Source: Chryseobacterium indicum
GTDB lineage: Bacteria > Bacteroidota > Bacteroidia > Flavobacteriales > Weeksellaceae
Reading direction: 5' to 3'
Assembly (NCBI RefSeq): GCF_021504595.1
Contig: NZ_JACSGT010000001.1
Coordinates: 806,001 to 870,000, forward strand
DNA length: 64,000 bases
The position numbers and the translations under genes are program-made. A model generated the notes under the pieces. The model saw only the letters and a list, made by a program, of their open reading frames with translations. It was not told the origin of the DNA and ran no database searches. This document shows, one piece after another, positions 41,936 to 50,886 of this stretch; the first letter of the stretch is position 1; every line of letters begins with the position of its first letter.

Positions 41936-42327
41936 TGTAAAAAGGAGTGTAATTACAACTAGATAAAGATAGTAGGTTTTTTTAGTTTTTATTATTCTAA
42001 AAAATTCACTTATAAGAAAAGGCTTATAAGGTTTAAAGATTCGAATACTTCTTCCCAATTATAAAGGTTGAAGTAGCACAATAGTATAATAGCCACTAAT
42101 TTAGTGATAATTATCGTAGGTTCCAAATACCTAAGAGATTTTATTAATTTATCTTTCATCATCTTGATGGGGTTTAATTATATATATACAGTTCTTCACT
42201 ATAAGCTGAATAAGCTCTAAAGCTATTTCTATTAATTACGGAAATATTAATGACTCAGTAACTGGGTACTTATCTTGCGAAAGCGTATGTAATTATAAGA
42301 CGATATTAACTTTTTACAAGCTCTTTT
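41936..42327 (+). ncRNA. structured leader, candidate ncRNA of the RT system
   Basis: There is no ORF of note in ~390 nt. Several helices can be drawn: CTTATAAG (42009-42016) with CTTATAAG (42023-42030), loop AAAAGG; TACTTC (42046-42051) with GAAGTA (42070-42075); CACTAA-T-TTAGTG (42094-42106), extended by ATAAT/ATTAT; TAGG/CCTA (42117-42133); CATC-TT-GATG (42160-42169); ACTCAG-TAA-CTGGGT (42253-42267); and a GC-GAAA-GC tetraloop near 42278. A longer helix TCT..TAATTAC (42228-42239) with GTAATTA..AGA (42289-42300) encloses the last two. DRT2- and DRT9-type systems carry such an RNA as template for their RT. Boundaries are uncertain. Confidence 0.5.
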
Positions 42328-43938
42328 ATGAATCAAAGACCAAATTGGATAAAACAAAAAGGTTATTTGCATCTTTCACCTTCTCTTAAGATAGGAGAAG
42401 ATTGGAAAAGATATTATCAAAATATTACAAATAGAAACTACATAGCACAATATGCGTTTTATCCATTAATTCATACTATTCTAAAAGATCGCAAATATAA
42501 AAAGGGAGATCCCGAAAAACATAAGCATAATACAAGAAGACACTGTCATTTTCATAAAGAGACAAACAAGCCAGAGAAAACGCATAAGCTTAGACCATTA
42601 CATTATGCAAGTCATATGGATGCTCTTGTTTACGGATATTACAAAGAAATTCTTAATGACTTATATGAGAAAAAATTAAAAGAAAATCCATTATTAGATT
42701 CTTCTGTAAATGCCTATCGCAAAATTGCTATTTCCGAGGAAGATAAAAGAGGAAAAAGTAATATTCACTTTGCAAAAGAAGTGTTTGATGAAATTAAAAA
42801 AAGAGGAAAGAATGAAGAGGTTTGTGTTTTGACTTTTGATTTAAAAAGTTTTTTTCCAAGTCTAAATCATCAATTTTTAAAACAAAAATGGAAATGGCTT
42901 TTAGATGTTGACGAATTACCTAAAGATCATTATAATGTTTTTAAAGCTTGTACAAAATTTCGATATGTTCTTCTTGATGATTTAAGAATTCAAAGGAAGA
43001 ATAGAAAAGGAAGAAGATTGGGATTTGATGAATCAAAGCTTGCTAAAATCAGAAAAGAGAAAGGCTTTAAATGTTTCTTTGAAAGCAACGAAGAATTAAG
43101 AAAAACAATCAAAGAAGGCAAACTAAAAATATATAAAAATCCTTTTACAAGAGATAAATTAAGTGTTGGAATTCCTCAAGGACTTCCTATTAGCGCGTTA
43201 CTTGCAAATGTATATTTATATGATTTTGACTTAAATATAGTCACTGAACTTGTTCAGGAATTAGGAGTTTATTATAAAAGATATTCCGATGATATTGTTG
43301 TTATCTGTAAACCTAATCAATCCGAATATATAGAAAAGTATATCTATGATTTAGTTGAGGAAAGTAAAGTAGAAATAAGTAAAAATAAAACTGAAAAATT
43401 TATATTTAGAAATGTATTTTACTCCCCAAAACATGAGAATAAAAGATTAGCCTGTTTTAAAATAGATAAGATAACTAAAGAAGAGAAAGAAACTCCATTA
43501 TTATATTTAGGATTTGAATTTCGAGGGTATAAAACAGTCATAAAATCTGCGAATTTATCACGATATTACAGAAAGATAATCTCTATAACTAAAAGACGAT
43601 GTAAAAGAGCTAATGCCTTACTAGGCAAAAATCCTGAAGCTAAAAAAGCTGTATATATTAATCAAATTAAAAAACTTTATAATAAACCTTTGAAAATTAA
43701 TGACTCCGAGAGTACAGAACTTAAAAAGCAAATAAGAAAAAGATATTCATTGGTAAAAAATGAAAGAGGGTTTTACGAATTTTCGCATTATACGTCAAAT
43801 AATAAAAAAGAATCAAATTATTATTCTTATGTAAAACGGTGTTGTGTAATATTTGAAGAAGAACATTTTATGAATCAAATTCGAAAAAGAAAGCACATTG
43901 TTTTTACTGCAATTAATAGGCATTTAAATAAAAAATAA
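42328..43938 (+). CDS. reverse transcriptase of DRT/unknown-group type
   Basis: The product has 536 residues. RT motif A is CVLTFDLKSFFPSL with metal ligand D171, motif B GIPQGLPISALLANVYLYDF, and motif C RY319-S-D321-D322-IVVI. LYLGFEFRGYK follows as the late RT motif. The front part (KGYLHLSPS, YAFYPLIHTI, KLRPLHYASHMDALVYGYY) and a basic C-terminal region distinguish it from group II intron maturases, since no maturase X or HNH domain is visible. The layout, one large RT behind a long structured leader, fits defence-associated RTs, perhaps DRT2-like. The coding sequence is distinctly more AT-rich than topB next to it, consistent with transfer. Confidence 0.85.
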   Translation: MNQRPNWIKQKGYLHLSPSLKIGEDWKRYYQNITNRNYIAQYAFYPLIHTILKDRKYKKGDPEKHKHNTRRHCHFHKETNKPEKTHKLRPLHYASHMDALVYGYYKEILNDLYEKKLKENPLLDSSVNAYRKIAISEEDKRGKSNIHFAKEVFDEIKKRGKNEEVCVLTFDLKSFFPSLNHQFLKQKWKWLLDVDELPKDHYNVFKACTKFRYVLLDDLRIQRKNRKGRRLGFDESKLAKIRKEKGFKCFFESNEELRKTIKEGKLKIYKNPFTRDKLSVGIPQGLPISALLANVYLYDFDLNIVTELVQELGVYYKRYSDDIVVICKPNQSEYIEKYIYDLVEESKVEISKNKTEKFIFRNVFYSPKHENKRLACFKIDKITKEEKETPLLYLGFEFRGYKTVIKSANLSRYYRKIISITKRRCKRANALLGKNPEAKKAVYINQIKKLYNKPLKINDSESTELKKQIRKRYSLVKNERGFYEFSHYTSNNKKESNYYSYVKRCCVIFEEEHFMNQIRKRKHIVFTAINRHLNKK

Positions 43939-44046
43939 GAATAAATTATTTTCAAATTCTATTAATGTTTCAACAGTTTCCCAAAGATTAGCAAAATCCA
44001 AAAAAATTCCCGATTTTTGCCCTCTCCAAAAAATCCCGAGACATTC

Positions 44047-46173
44047 ATGAAACTTTGTATTGCCGAAAAACCCAGTGTTGCCAGAGATATCGCCAAAGTG
44101 TTGGGCGCCACCACGCCGAAACAGGGCTATATGGAAGGAAACGGCTATTGTGTGACATGGACTTTCGGGCATCTTTGCACCCTCAAAGAACCGCACGATT
44201 ACGGTCCGCAGTACAAATCGTGGAATCTGTTTCTGCTGCCCATTATTCCCAATAATTTCGGGATCAAATTAATTCCCAACAAAGGCGTAGAAAATCAGTT
44301 TAAAGTTATTGAAAGATTAGTCGAAGAATGTGATGAGGTCATTAATTGCGGGGATGCCGGTCAGGAAGGAGAACTGATCCAGAGATGGGTTTTACAGAAA
44401 GCAAAATGCAATAAACCCATTCAGCGTTTGTGGATTTCATCCCTTACCGAAGAAGCGATTAAAGAAGGTTTTGCCAATCTAAAACCTGCCGAAGAGTACA
44501 AAAATCTCTACCTGGCAGGAAACGCAAGAGCGATTGGAGACTGGTTGCTGGGAATTAATGCAACACGGCTTTTCACCAAAAAATTTGGGGGAAATAAAGC
44601 CGTTCTTTCCATCGGAAGAGTGCAGACTCCCACTTTGGCAATGCTTGTTCAGCGTCAGAAAGAAATTGATGCTTTTACCACCGAAGAATATTGGGAACTG
44701 AAAACCAAATACCGCGAAGTTATTTTTAACGCAGCGATCGACCGTCTCAAAACTTTGGAACGTGCAGAAAAAGGGCTGGAATATTTAAAACAGAATCCTT
44801 TCGAAATCGTATCCTTTGAAATTAAAGAAGGAAAAGAGAAAAATCCAAGACTGTTCGATTTGACGGCACTTCAGGTGGAAGCCAACAAAAAATACGGCTA
44901 TTCTGCGGAGAATACGCTTAATTATATTCAAAGTCTTTACGAGAAAAAGCACGTTACTTATCCGCGTGTGGATACAACGTACTTGTCTGAAAGTTTATAT
45001 CCGAAAATAGAAGGAATTCTGAAGAAAATGTATTTCTATCAGGAACTTATCACCCCTTTACTGGAAGCTCCGATTCCCAAATCGAAAGCGGTTTTTGATG
45101 ATACCAAAGTAACAGATCACCACGCGATCATTCCGACGGAAGTTCCGCCTTCCCAGAATTTAAGCAGGGAAGAAAAACTGGTCTATGATCTCGTGGCAAA
45201 ACGATTCATAGCCGTATTTTATCCCGAATGTAAAATTTCCAATACTTTAGTAGAAGGAAAAGTAGGAACCATTCCTTTCAAAACAAGCGGAAGACAGGTG
45301 TTGGAACCGGGATGGAGAGCCGTTTATGCCAAAGAACCGAAAGAAGAACCCAACGATAAAGAGAAAGAAAAGGAAGAAGAACAGACCATTCCCGAATTTA
45401 CCGTCGGAGAAACCGGACCACATGATCCGATGATCCATCAGGGAAAAACGACTCCGCCAAAACCTTACACGGAAGCAACTCTGCTGAGAGCTATGGAAAC
45501 TGCCGGAAAACAGGTGGAAGATGATGAACTGCGCGAACTTCTGAAAAATAACGGCATCGGAAGACCTTCAACCCGAGCCAATATTATCGAAACGCTTTTC
45601 AAGCGGAAATATATCGAGAAGAAAAGAAAAAATCTCATCGCCACCCAAACCGGAATTCAACTGATTGACACCATTGAAGATGAATTGCTGAAAAGTCCCG
45701 AATTAACCGGAGAATGGGAACTGAAACTCCGAAAAATTGAAAAAGGAGAATATGAAGCCAATCATTTTAAGGAAGAGCTGATCCAGATGGTGACAGATCT
45801 TACCAAAAAAGTAGTCGACGGAAAAGGGAAAGTCATTTCTTTGGAAGAAGAAAAAGTGGAGGAGGTAAAAGAAAAGAAGAAACGTGAACCTGCCGTTAAA
45901 AAAGAACTTCCGTCGTGGGAAGAAACCAAATGCCCGAAATGCAAAGAATATCATTTGATGAAAGGAAAAACGGCTGTCGGATGTTCCGATTTTAAAAACT
46001 GCGGCTTTAAAGTTTCCTTTGAAATCTTCGGAAAAAAACTGTCGGACAAACAGCTAATGGATTTGGTCTTAAAAGGCAAAACCTCAAAATTAAAAGGCTT
46101 CACCACCCATCCCGAAAGTGTGGCAGAAGGTATTTTGTCGATGGATGAGCAATTTCAGATTGTTTTAAACTAA
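44047..46173 (+). CDS. topB: DNA topoisomerase III
   Basis: This 708-residue type IA topoisomerase has a Toprim domain opening MKLCIAEKPSVARDIAK, with the acidic cluster NCGDAGQEGELIQRW. The active-site Tyr is Y305 in VTYPRVDTTYL. SIGRVQTPTLAML and GIGRPSTRANIIETL are conserved. A C-terminal zinc-ribbon-like segment (KCPKCKEYHLM...GCSDFKNCG) completes it. It decatenates DNA. ATG at 44047 is preferred over one 30 bp upstream because the family begins M-K-L-C-I-A-E-K. It marks the return to normal base composition after the RT island. Confidence 0.93.
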   Translation: MKLCIAEKPSVARDIAKVLGATTPKQGYMEGNGYCVTWTFGHLCTLKEPHDYGPQYKSWNLFLLPIIPNNFGIKLIPNKGVENQFKVIERLVEECDEVINCGDAGQEGELIQRWVLQKAKCNKPIQRLWISSLTEEAIKEGFANLKPAEEYKNLYLAGNARAIGDWLLGINATRLFTKKFGGNKAVLSIGRVQTPTLAMLVQRQKEIDAFTTEEYWELKTKYREVIFNAAIDRLKTLERAEKGLEYLKQNPFEIVSFEIKEGKEKNPRLFDLTALQVEANKKYGYSAENTLNYIQSLYEKKHVTYPRVDTTYLSESLYPKIEGILKKMYFYQELITPLLEAPIPKSKAVFDDTKVTDHHAIIPTEVPPSQNLSREEKLVYDLVAKRFIAVFYPECKISNTLVEGKVGTIPFKTSGRQVLEPGWRAVYAKEPKEEPNDKEKEKEEEQTIPEFTVGETGPHDPMIHQGKTTPPKPYTEATLLRAMETAGKQVEDDELRELLKNNGIGRPSTRANIIETLFKRKYIEKKRKNLIATQTGIQLIDTIEDELLKSPELTGEWELKLRKIEKGEYEANHFKEELIQMVTDLTKKVVDGKGKVISLEEEKVEEVKEKKKREPAVKKELPSWEETKCPKCKEYHLMKGKTAVGCSDFKNCGFKVSFEIFGKKLSDKQLMDLVLKGKTSKLKGFTTHPESVAEGILSMDEQFQIVLN

Positions 46174-46280
46174 AGATTAAACACAAATACCACAAATTTT
46201 TCACGAATACCACAACGAAATATCAATAGGAGCGGATTTTAGTCCGCTTTCAAATTTTACCCAAAACAACGGCTTTAGCC

Positions 46281-46475
46281 AAAACGTAATAATTCTTAAT
46301 CTCTCAAATATCCTTAACGGTTCAAATATTTGCGCCATTTGTGAAATCTATTCGTGCCATTTGTGTTTAAATAACTTCAGTCAAAACTTAATAATTCTTA
46401 ACCTCTCAAATATCCTTAACGGTTAAAATATTTGCGGCATTTGTAAAATCTATCCGTGCAATTTGTGTTTAAATC
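46281..46475. repeat. two tandem 102-bp-spaced copies of a non-coding repeat
   Basis: Copies at 46281-46373 and 46383-46475 share TAATAATTCTTAA, CTCAAATATCCTTAACGGTT, ATATTTGCG and CGTGC-ATTTGTGTTTAAAT. A decayed third copy runs to ~46540. The tail GTGCCATTTGTGTTTAAATA recurs at 55870-55889. Before them lies AGCGGA-TTTTAG-TCCGCT (46231-46248), a hairpin that may end the topB transcript. These fill the 46174-46545 gap, and no ORF is present. Confidence 0.8.
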
Positions 46476-46545
46476 AAAAGCAAACATAATATTTTCGCAT
46501 TTGTAAAAAAAATTGTGCAACTTGTGTTCAAATTATAAACAAAAA

Positions 46546-46968
46546 ATGACACCTCATAAAAAACAGCTCATCACCGACAGTTTCAACCGCTCCGAAACAT
46601 TAAAATTCTACAAAGCCGAACTTCTGGAAGTGGAAACCGATTTCATTTCCATGAAAATCCCGAAAATGGAACTCATGACAAGAAAAGCGGGAATGTTCAA
46701 CGGAGCCATGATTGCTTCTTTGGTGGATGTTTCTTCAGGTTACGCGGCAGTAAGTCATTACGAAGAAGACTGTTATGTCGTAACCGTTGAATTGAAAGTC
46801 AATTATTTAAGACCTGCCATCGGAGACGCTTTAATTTCAAAATCTTATGTAATAAAAGGAGGTTCAAAGATCAGCGTGATCCGCACAGAAATTTATGTGG
46901 CTGATGAAAACGGAACATCTGAAAGCCACGTTGCAACATCCTTGGTCACGATGATGAAGATCAGATAA
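46546..46968 (+). CDS. PaaI-type hotdog thioesterase
   Basis: The product has 140 residues from the ATG at 46546 (MTPHKKQLITDSFNRSETLK). The hotdog fold signature is GMFNGAMIASLVDVSSGYAAVS, then VTVELKVNYLRPAIGDALIS. It hydrolyses acyl-CoA thioesters, often aryl-CoA or medium-chain; substrate unknown. The upstream extension to 46513 lies within the repeat tail and is not used. It has no operon partner. Confidence 0.85.
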   Translation: MTPHKKQLITDSFNRSETLKFYKAELLEVETDFISMKIPKMELMTRKAGMFNGAMIASLVDVSSGYAAVSHYEEDCYVVTVELKVNYLRPAIGDALISKSYVIKGGSKISVIRTEIYVADENGTSESHVATSLVTMMKIR

Positions 46969-47033
46969 TTTTTCAAACAAGTGGAATAGCTTTTGCACAG
47001 GAACATGCATCAACAACATTAAAAAATCATACT

Positions 47034-47378
47034 ATGAACTTAATTATTCGACTTTTGGTAACGGCCATTGTTGCTTATCTTTTAACATGGATTTTACCGG
47101 GAGTACACTTTACAGGATTTGGCGGAGCGATCATTTTTGCCATCGTTTTAGGACTTTTAAATTTAATTGTAAAACCTATTCTTAATATTTTAGGGTTACC
47201 TTTAACGATCATTACATTGGGACTGTTCACCTTAGTAATCAATGCAATTATTATCCTGATCGCCGATTATTTTATAGACAGCATGATGGTAGACGGATTT
47301 TTATGGGCGCTGATTTTCAGCATCCTGCTTTCCATTGTCAGCTCACTGGCAAACTCAATGTTTTCGGACGGAGATTAA
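47034..47378 (+). CDS. YvlD-like four-TM protein (phage holin superfamily IV)
   Basis: This 114-residue, four-span membrane protein includes LVTAIVAYLLTWILPGVHF, AIVLGLLNLIVKPILNILGLP, LTIITLGLFTLVINAIIILIAD and a last span LWALIFSILLSIVSSL. The NLIVKPILNILGLPLTIITLGLF core is the family signature. Despite the holin name, these are ordinary chromosomal envelope proteins, in some bacteria linked to stress response. It stands alone, followed by a strong terminator. Confidence 0.85.
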   Translation: MNLIIRLLVTAIVAYLLTWILPGVHFTGFGGAIIFAIVLGLLNLIVKPILNILGLPLTIITLGLFTLVINAIIILIADYFIDSMMVDGFLWALIFSILLSIVSSLANSMFSDGD

Positions 47379-47400
47379 TTTAAAATTTAAAATGATATAA

Positions 47401-47429
47401 AAATCGCCTGTTAAAACGACAGGCGATTT
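47401..47429 (+). terminator. terminator after the YvlD-like gene
   Basis: The perfect 11-bp stem AAATCGCCTGT / ACAGGCGATTT has a 7-nt loop, with a T-run after it. Confidence 0.9.
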
Positions 47430-47458
47430 TTTGTGCGCGTTTGTGTTTTAAAAATAGT

Positions 47459-47466
47459 TAACTTTG
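47459..47466 (+). promoter_or_regulatory. -7 box of the S9 peptidase gene
   Basis: TAACTTTG matches TAnnTTTG, 68 bp upstream of the ATG. Confidence 0.6.
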
Positions 47467-47534
47467 GCAATCTTTGAATTAAATAAAGACTTTATGATTG
47501 GATTGAATGATAAAGTCATAAAAAATGAATTAAT

Positions 47535-49529
47535 ATGAAACTTAAGTACAGTCTGCTGGCTTTGGCAGCTCCGCTCTTAATGAATGCACAACAACTAATG
47601 ACGCCTGAAATTTTATGGACTTTGAAAAAAGTTGGAGTACAGGCAGTTTCTCCGGATCAGTCTTCGTTAATCTACAAAATAGGACAGACCGATCTTAAAA
47701 CCGAAAAAACAAAAAGCGAGAACTATTTCCTGAATGTTCTGAACAATCAGTCCGTGAAAGTTGATTTAGGCAAAAAAGCACTGATTCAGTGGGATAAAAA
47801 CGGATTGTACGCGCAGGAAGGCGATAAGATTTTTCTTTCAAAAGACAACGGTAAAACATGGACGGAATTTTACAATATCGGTGAAGCAGACAACATTGTT
47901 ATTTCTCCCGACGGTAAAAAAATAGCCTTCAGCAAGCAGGTTTTGGTAGAAAAAGTAATGGGAAAAGACAAATATTCCGATACTCCGAAAACCACCGCGC
48001 AGGTTTATACAGATCTGAATCACAGACACTGGGATTATTTCAATGAAGGGAAATACAATCATGTTTTCGTGGTAAATGTTTCGGATAAAGCAGATGCTGC
48101 AAAAGATTTACTGGAAGGGAAAATGTGGGATTCTCCGCAAAGACCTTTTGGCGGAGCGGAAGATTTCATCTGGAGTCCGGATTCTGCACAGCTTTTATAT
48201 GTAACTAAACCGAAAAGCGGCAAAGAATACTCTACAAGCACAAACACAGATATTTTTGCCTACGATCTGGCTTCAGGAACAACAAAAAATTTAACTGAAT
48301 CTAATAAAGGATACGACGTTAATCCGAAATTCAGTCCGGACGGAAAATCACTTTTGTGGCAAAGTATGGCAAGAGACGGTTATGAAGCCGACAAAAATGA
48401 TGTAAAAATCATGGATTGGAAATCCGGAAAAACGACTAACTTAACTCAAAGTTGGGACGAAAGTGTTTCCGGAGATGTTTTCTGGAGTGGAGATTCCAAA
48501 ATGATCTATTTCACGGCAGCTTTCAGAGGAACGAAGCAGTTATTTTCTTTAGATCCTAAAAATGCTAAAGTTCAGCAGATCACAAAAGGTGATTTTGATG
48601 TGAACGAAATTTTTGCCGATCAGAAAACTTCACTTTTGGTAGGAAGAACCGATATCAATCACGCCACAGATATTTTCTCTGTCAACCTTAAAAACGGAGA
48701 AATGAAGCAGGTTACGGAAGCCAATAAAGAAATGTATTCCCAGTTGGCTCAGGGAAAATCTGAACTGAAAATGGTAAAAACTTCAGACGGAAAAGAAATG
48801 GGAGTATGGTTCCATTATCCGCCAAACTTTGATCCGAATAAAAAATATCCAACCCTTGTTTATTGTCAGGGAGGTCCGCAATCTGCCTTAACACAGTTCT
48901 TCAGCACAAGATGGAACTTTGCTTTAATGGCAGCCAACGGATACATTGTTGTTGCACCAAACAGAAGAGGAATGCCGGGTTGGGGAACAAAATGGAATGA
49001 AGAAATCTCAAGAGACTGGGGAGGACAACCAATGAGAGATTATTTGGCTGCAACAGATTACGCAAAAACTTTACCTTACGTTGACGGAAGTAGAGTTGCT
49101 GCTGTCGGAGCAAGTTATGGCGGGTATAGCGTATTTATGTTAGCAGGAATTCACGAAAACAGATTCAAAACGTTCATCGCTCATGATGGATTATTCGATA
49201 TGAAATCATGGTATTTAACAACAGAAGAACTTTGGTTTGCGAACTGGGATCTCGGTTCACCATGGGAAAAACCACAGCCAAAAGCTTATACGGAATTCAA
49301 CCCAAGCAATTTTGTTGATAAATGGAATAAGCCGATCATGATCGTTCAGGGTGGAATCGACTTCAGAGTGCCTTACGAACAAGGACAGGAAGCCTTTCAG
49401 GTAGCAAAACTGAGAGGTTTAAAATCTAAATTGGTCTATTTCCCGAATGAAAATCACTGGGTGCTGCATCCACAAAACGGATTGGTTTGGCAAAGAGAAT
49501 TCTTCGACTGGCTAAAAGAAACGTTATAA
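47535..49529 (+). CDS. S9-family prolyl-oligopeptidase-like serine peptidase
   Basis: This 664-residue secreted peptidase has a signal peptide (LLALAAPLLMNAQQ). A beta-propeller with repeated F-S-P-D-G-K and W-S-P-D-S blades (NPKFSPDGKSLLWQSMARDG) precedes an alpha/beta-hydrolase domain. The catalytic triad is S527 in VGASYGGYS, D609 in GGIDFRVPY and H641 in NENHWVL. It belongs to the DPP4/acylaminoacyl-peptidase group. It degrades peptides in the periplasm, useful to a protein-feeding flavobacterium. Confidence 0.92.
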   Translation: MKLKYSLLALAAPLLMNAQQLMTPEILWTLKKVGVQAVSPDQSSLIYKIGQTDLKTEKTKSENYFLNVLNNQSVKVDLGKKALIQWDKNGLYAQEGDKIFLSKDNGKTWTEFYNIGEADNIVISPDGKKIAFSKQVLVEKVMGKDKYSDTPKTTAQVYTDLNHRHWDYFNEGKYNHVFVVNVSDKADAAKDLLEGKMWDSPQRPFGGAEDFIWSPDSAQLLYVTKPKSGKEYSTSTNTDIFAYDLASGTTKNLTESNKGYDVNPKFSPDGKSLLWQSMARDGYEADKNDVKIMDWKSGKTTNLTQSWDESVSGDVFWSGDSKMIYFTAAFRGTKQLFSLDPKNAKVQQITKGDFDVNEIFADQKTSLLVGRTDINHATDIFSVNLKNGEMKQVTEANKEMYSQLAQGKSELKMVKTSDGKEMGVWFHYPPNFDPNKKYPTLVYCQGGPQSALTQFFSTRWNFALMAANGYIVVAPNRRGMPGWGTKWNEEISRDWGGQPMRDYLAATDYAKTLPYVDGSRVAAVGASYGGYSVFMLAGIHENRFKTFIAHDGLFDMKSWYLTTEELWFANWDLGSPWEKPQPKAYTEFNPSNFVDKWNKPIMIVQGGIDFRVPYEQGQEAFQVAKLRGLKSKLVYFPNENHWVLHPQNGLVWQREFFDWLKETL

Positions 49530-49552
49530 ATGTAATCTTCCCTTCTGAATTC

Positions 49553-49592
49553 CCCTCCTTTGGAGGGGTGGCAAAAATTAATAGAATTTTTG
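49553..49592. repeat. dispersed palindrome CCCCTCC-TTT-GGAGGGG
   Basis: The 7-bp GC-rich stem (49553-49569) is followed by AAAAATT / AATTTTT (49574-49592) and GACGGGGTGG. This pair of hairpins is a common type of intergenic repeat in Flavobacteriia, from general knowledge. Confidence 0.7.
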
Positions 49593-49625
49593 ACGGGGTG
49601 GTTTAAACAAATATAAAATCAACAG

Positions 49626-49650
49626 AAAACGGGCTTTTAGTCCGTTTTTT
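49626..49650 (+). terminator. intrinsic terminator
   Basis: AAAACGGGCT pairs with AGTCCGTTTT around a TTT loop, with one mismatch, and a T-run follows. It ends the S9 peptidase transcript. Confidence 0.75.
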
Positions 49651-49700
49651 GTTTTGAAAATTAAGAATGACTTTAGCCAAAATGTATATATATTTGAATC

Positions 49701-50189
49701 ATGCAAAACAGAATATCTTCCTTTCCACCCATCATCGATAACAATTCTAAAATTATCATTCTGGGATCAATTCCCGGTGTAAAATCGTTAGAAAAACAAC
49801 AGTATTACGGTCATCCCCAAAACAAATTCTGGAAAATCATCTTTGAATTGCTCAATAAAGAATTTACAGAAGATTATGCGGAAAGAATCAATATTTTAAA
49901 GAAACACAACATTGCACTTTGGGACGTTATTGATTCCTGCGAAAGAAAAGGAAGTCTGGATTCTGAAATAAAAAATGAAGAAGCCAACCAGATTGAAGAG
50001 CTCCTGGAAGTTCATCCGAATATTAAGGCAATCTTTTGTAACGGCGGAAAGTCCTATAAAAATTTGCAGAAAATTTTAGGAAAGAATTATAAAATACCTG
50101 TATTTTTACTGCCTTCTACAAGCCCGCTTCATACGGTTTCTTTTGAAAAGAAACTGGAGGAATGGAAGAAGATAAAAATGCATTTATGA
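49701..50189 (+). CDS. DNA-deoxyinosine glycosylase (UDG superfamily)
   Basis: The product has 162 residues. The UDG fold opening is IIILGSIPGVKSLEKQQYYG, with HPQNKFWKIIF as the next family motif. LPSTSPLHT near the C-terminus is the leucine-loop region. This matches the hypoxanthine-DNA glycosylase family (family 6), which removes deaminated adenine from DNA. Its stop overlaps the ATG of the next gene (ATGA), though that gene is not a known repair protein. Confidence 0.82.
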   Translation: MQNRISSFPPIIDNNSKIIILGSIPGVKSLEKQQYYGHPQNKFWKIIFELLNKEFTEDYAERINILKKHNIALWDVIDSCERKGSLDSEIKNEEANQIEELLEVHPNIKAIFCNGGKSYKNLQKILGKNYKIPVFLLPSTSPLHTVSFEKKLEEWKKIKMHL

Positions 50190-50863
50190 AAAAACTATTA
50201 CCATTATTTCTGACCTTAATTTTCACTACTGTTTTTTCACAGGAATATCATTTTGATTATTCGATAGAAACACAAACAAACCAAATTAAGCCTGATAAAG
50301 AAAAGTCAGTTTCTACAGCTTTTTATGACTCTAAAAATAAAATTCATTTGAATATAGACAGGTTTAATGACCAATTTAAAGGAATAATCTATGATAAAAA
50401 CAAGAACTTAAGACATGTGTTTAAAGTGATACCATCCAAAGATTTTGTAACTTTTGAATATATGTATACTAATGATTTTAGTAAGGATAGACATAAAGAT
50501 ATTGCCAATGGCGATATTTTAGAGATAAAAAAAATGGATTCTTTACAATATCAGATTATCGGCTATAAAAATGAAAAAAAGACTAAGAAGAGATTTTCAG
50601 TATTGGTATCTTTAGAAAAATCAACATTTGATTATCTTGAATTGGGCGTTGATCATGGTAAAACTGACGAAATGCAGAAAAATGTGAGAGCATTTTTAGA
50701 TCCGAATTCAAATTATGCGGTAAAAAGATTACAGGTTGATTATCATTCAACAGGTTATTCTTACGATAGTTCTCTAAAAATCACAAACGTAGATTTTTCT
50801 TTAAAACTACCCAAAGAATTAATTATTAAAGAATATAATGTTTTTGGGGAATTTCAAAACTGA
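50186..50863 (+). CDS. secreted protein of unknown function
   Basis: The product has 225 residues with a signal peptide (MKKLLPLFLTLIFTTVFSQ), from the ATG at 50186, which overlaps the previous stop. The mature part has alternating beta-like pattern (YHFDYSIETQTNQIKPDKEK; VSTAFYDSKNKIHLNIDRF) and no Cys. No family recognised. It resembles many small flavobacterial periplasmic proteins with a single beta-sandwich domain. The following 23 bp lead to a convergent gene. Confidence 0.6.
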   Translation: MKKLLPLFLTLIFTTVFSQEYHFDYSIETQTNQIKPDKEKSVSTAFYDSKNKIHLNIDRFNDQFKGIIYDKNKNLRHVFKVIPSKDFVTFEYMYTNDFSKDRHKDIANGDILEIKKMDSLQYQIIGYKNEKKTKKRFSVLVSLEKSTFDYLELGVDHGKTDEMQKNVRAFLDPNSNYAVKRLQVDYHSTGYSYDSSLKITNVDFSLKLPKELIIKEYNVFGEFQN

Positions 50864-50886
50864 TCTGTTCCCCAAAAAACAAGTTA

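Noticed and set aside
42167..42220. 17-residue ORF inside the RT leader (MGFNYIYTVLHYKLNKL)
   Set aside because: It is very short, has no supporting start signals and overlaps predicted helices; kept as non-coding.
42328..43938. Group II intron or retron reverse transcriptase
   Set aside because: No maturase X or HNH region and no intron domain V-like sequence was seen. The protein is longer than typical retron RTs and has YSDD with a distinctive N-terminal region, so a DRT-type assignment fits better.
47034..47378. Phage holin / prophage remnant
   Set aside because: The family name is misleading; this is an ordinary four-TM chromosomal protein and no other phage genes are nearby.
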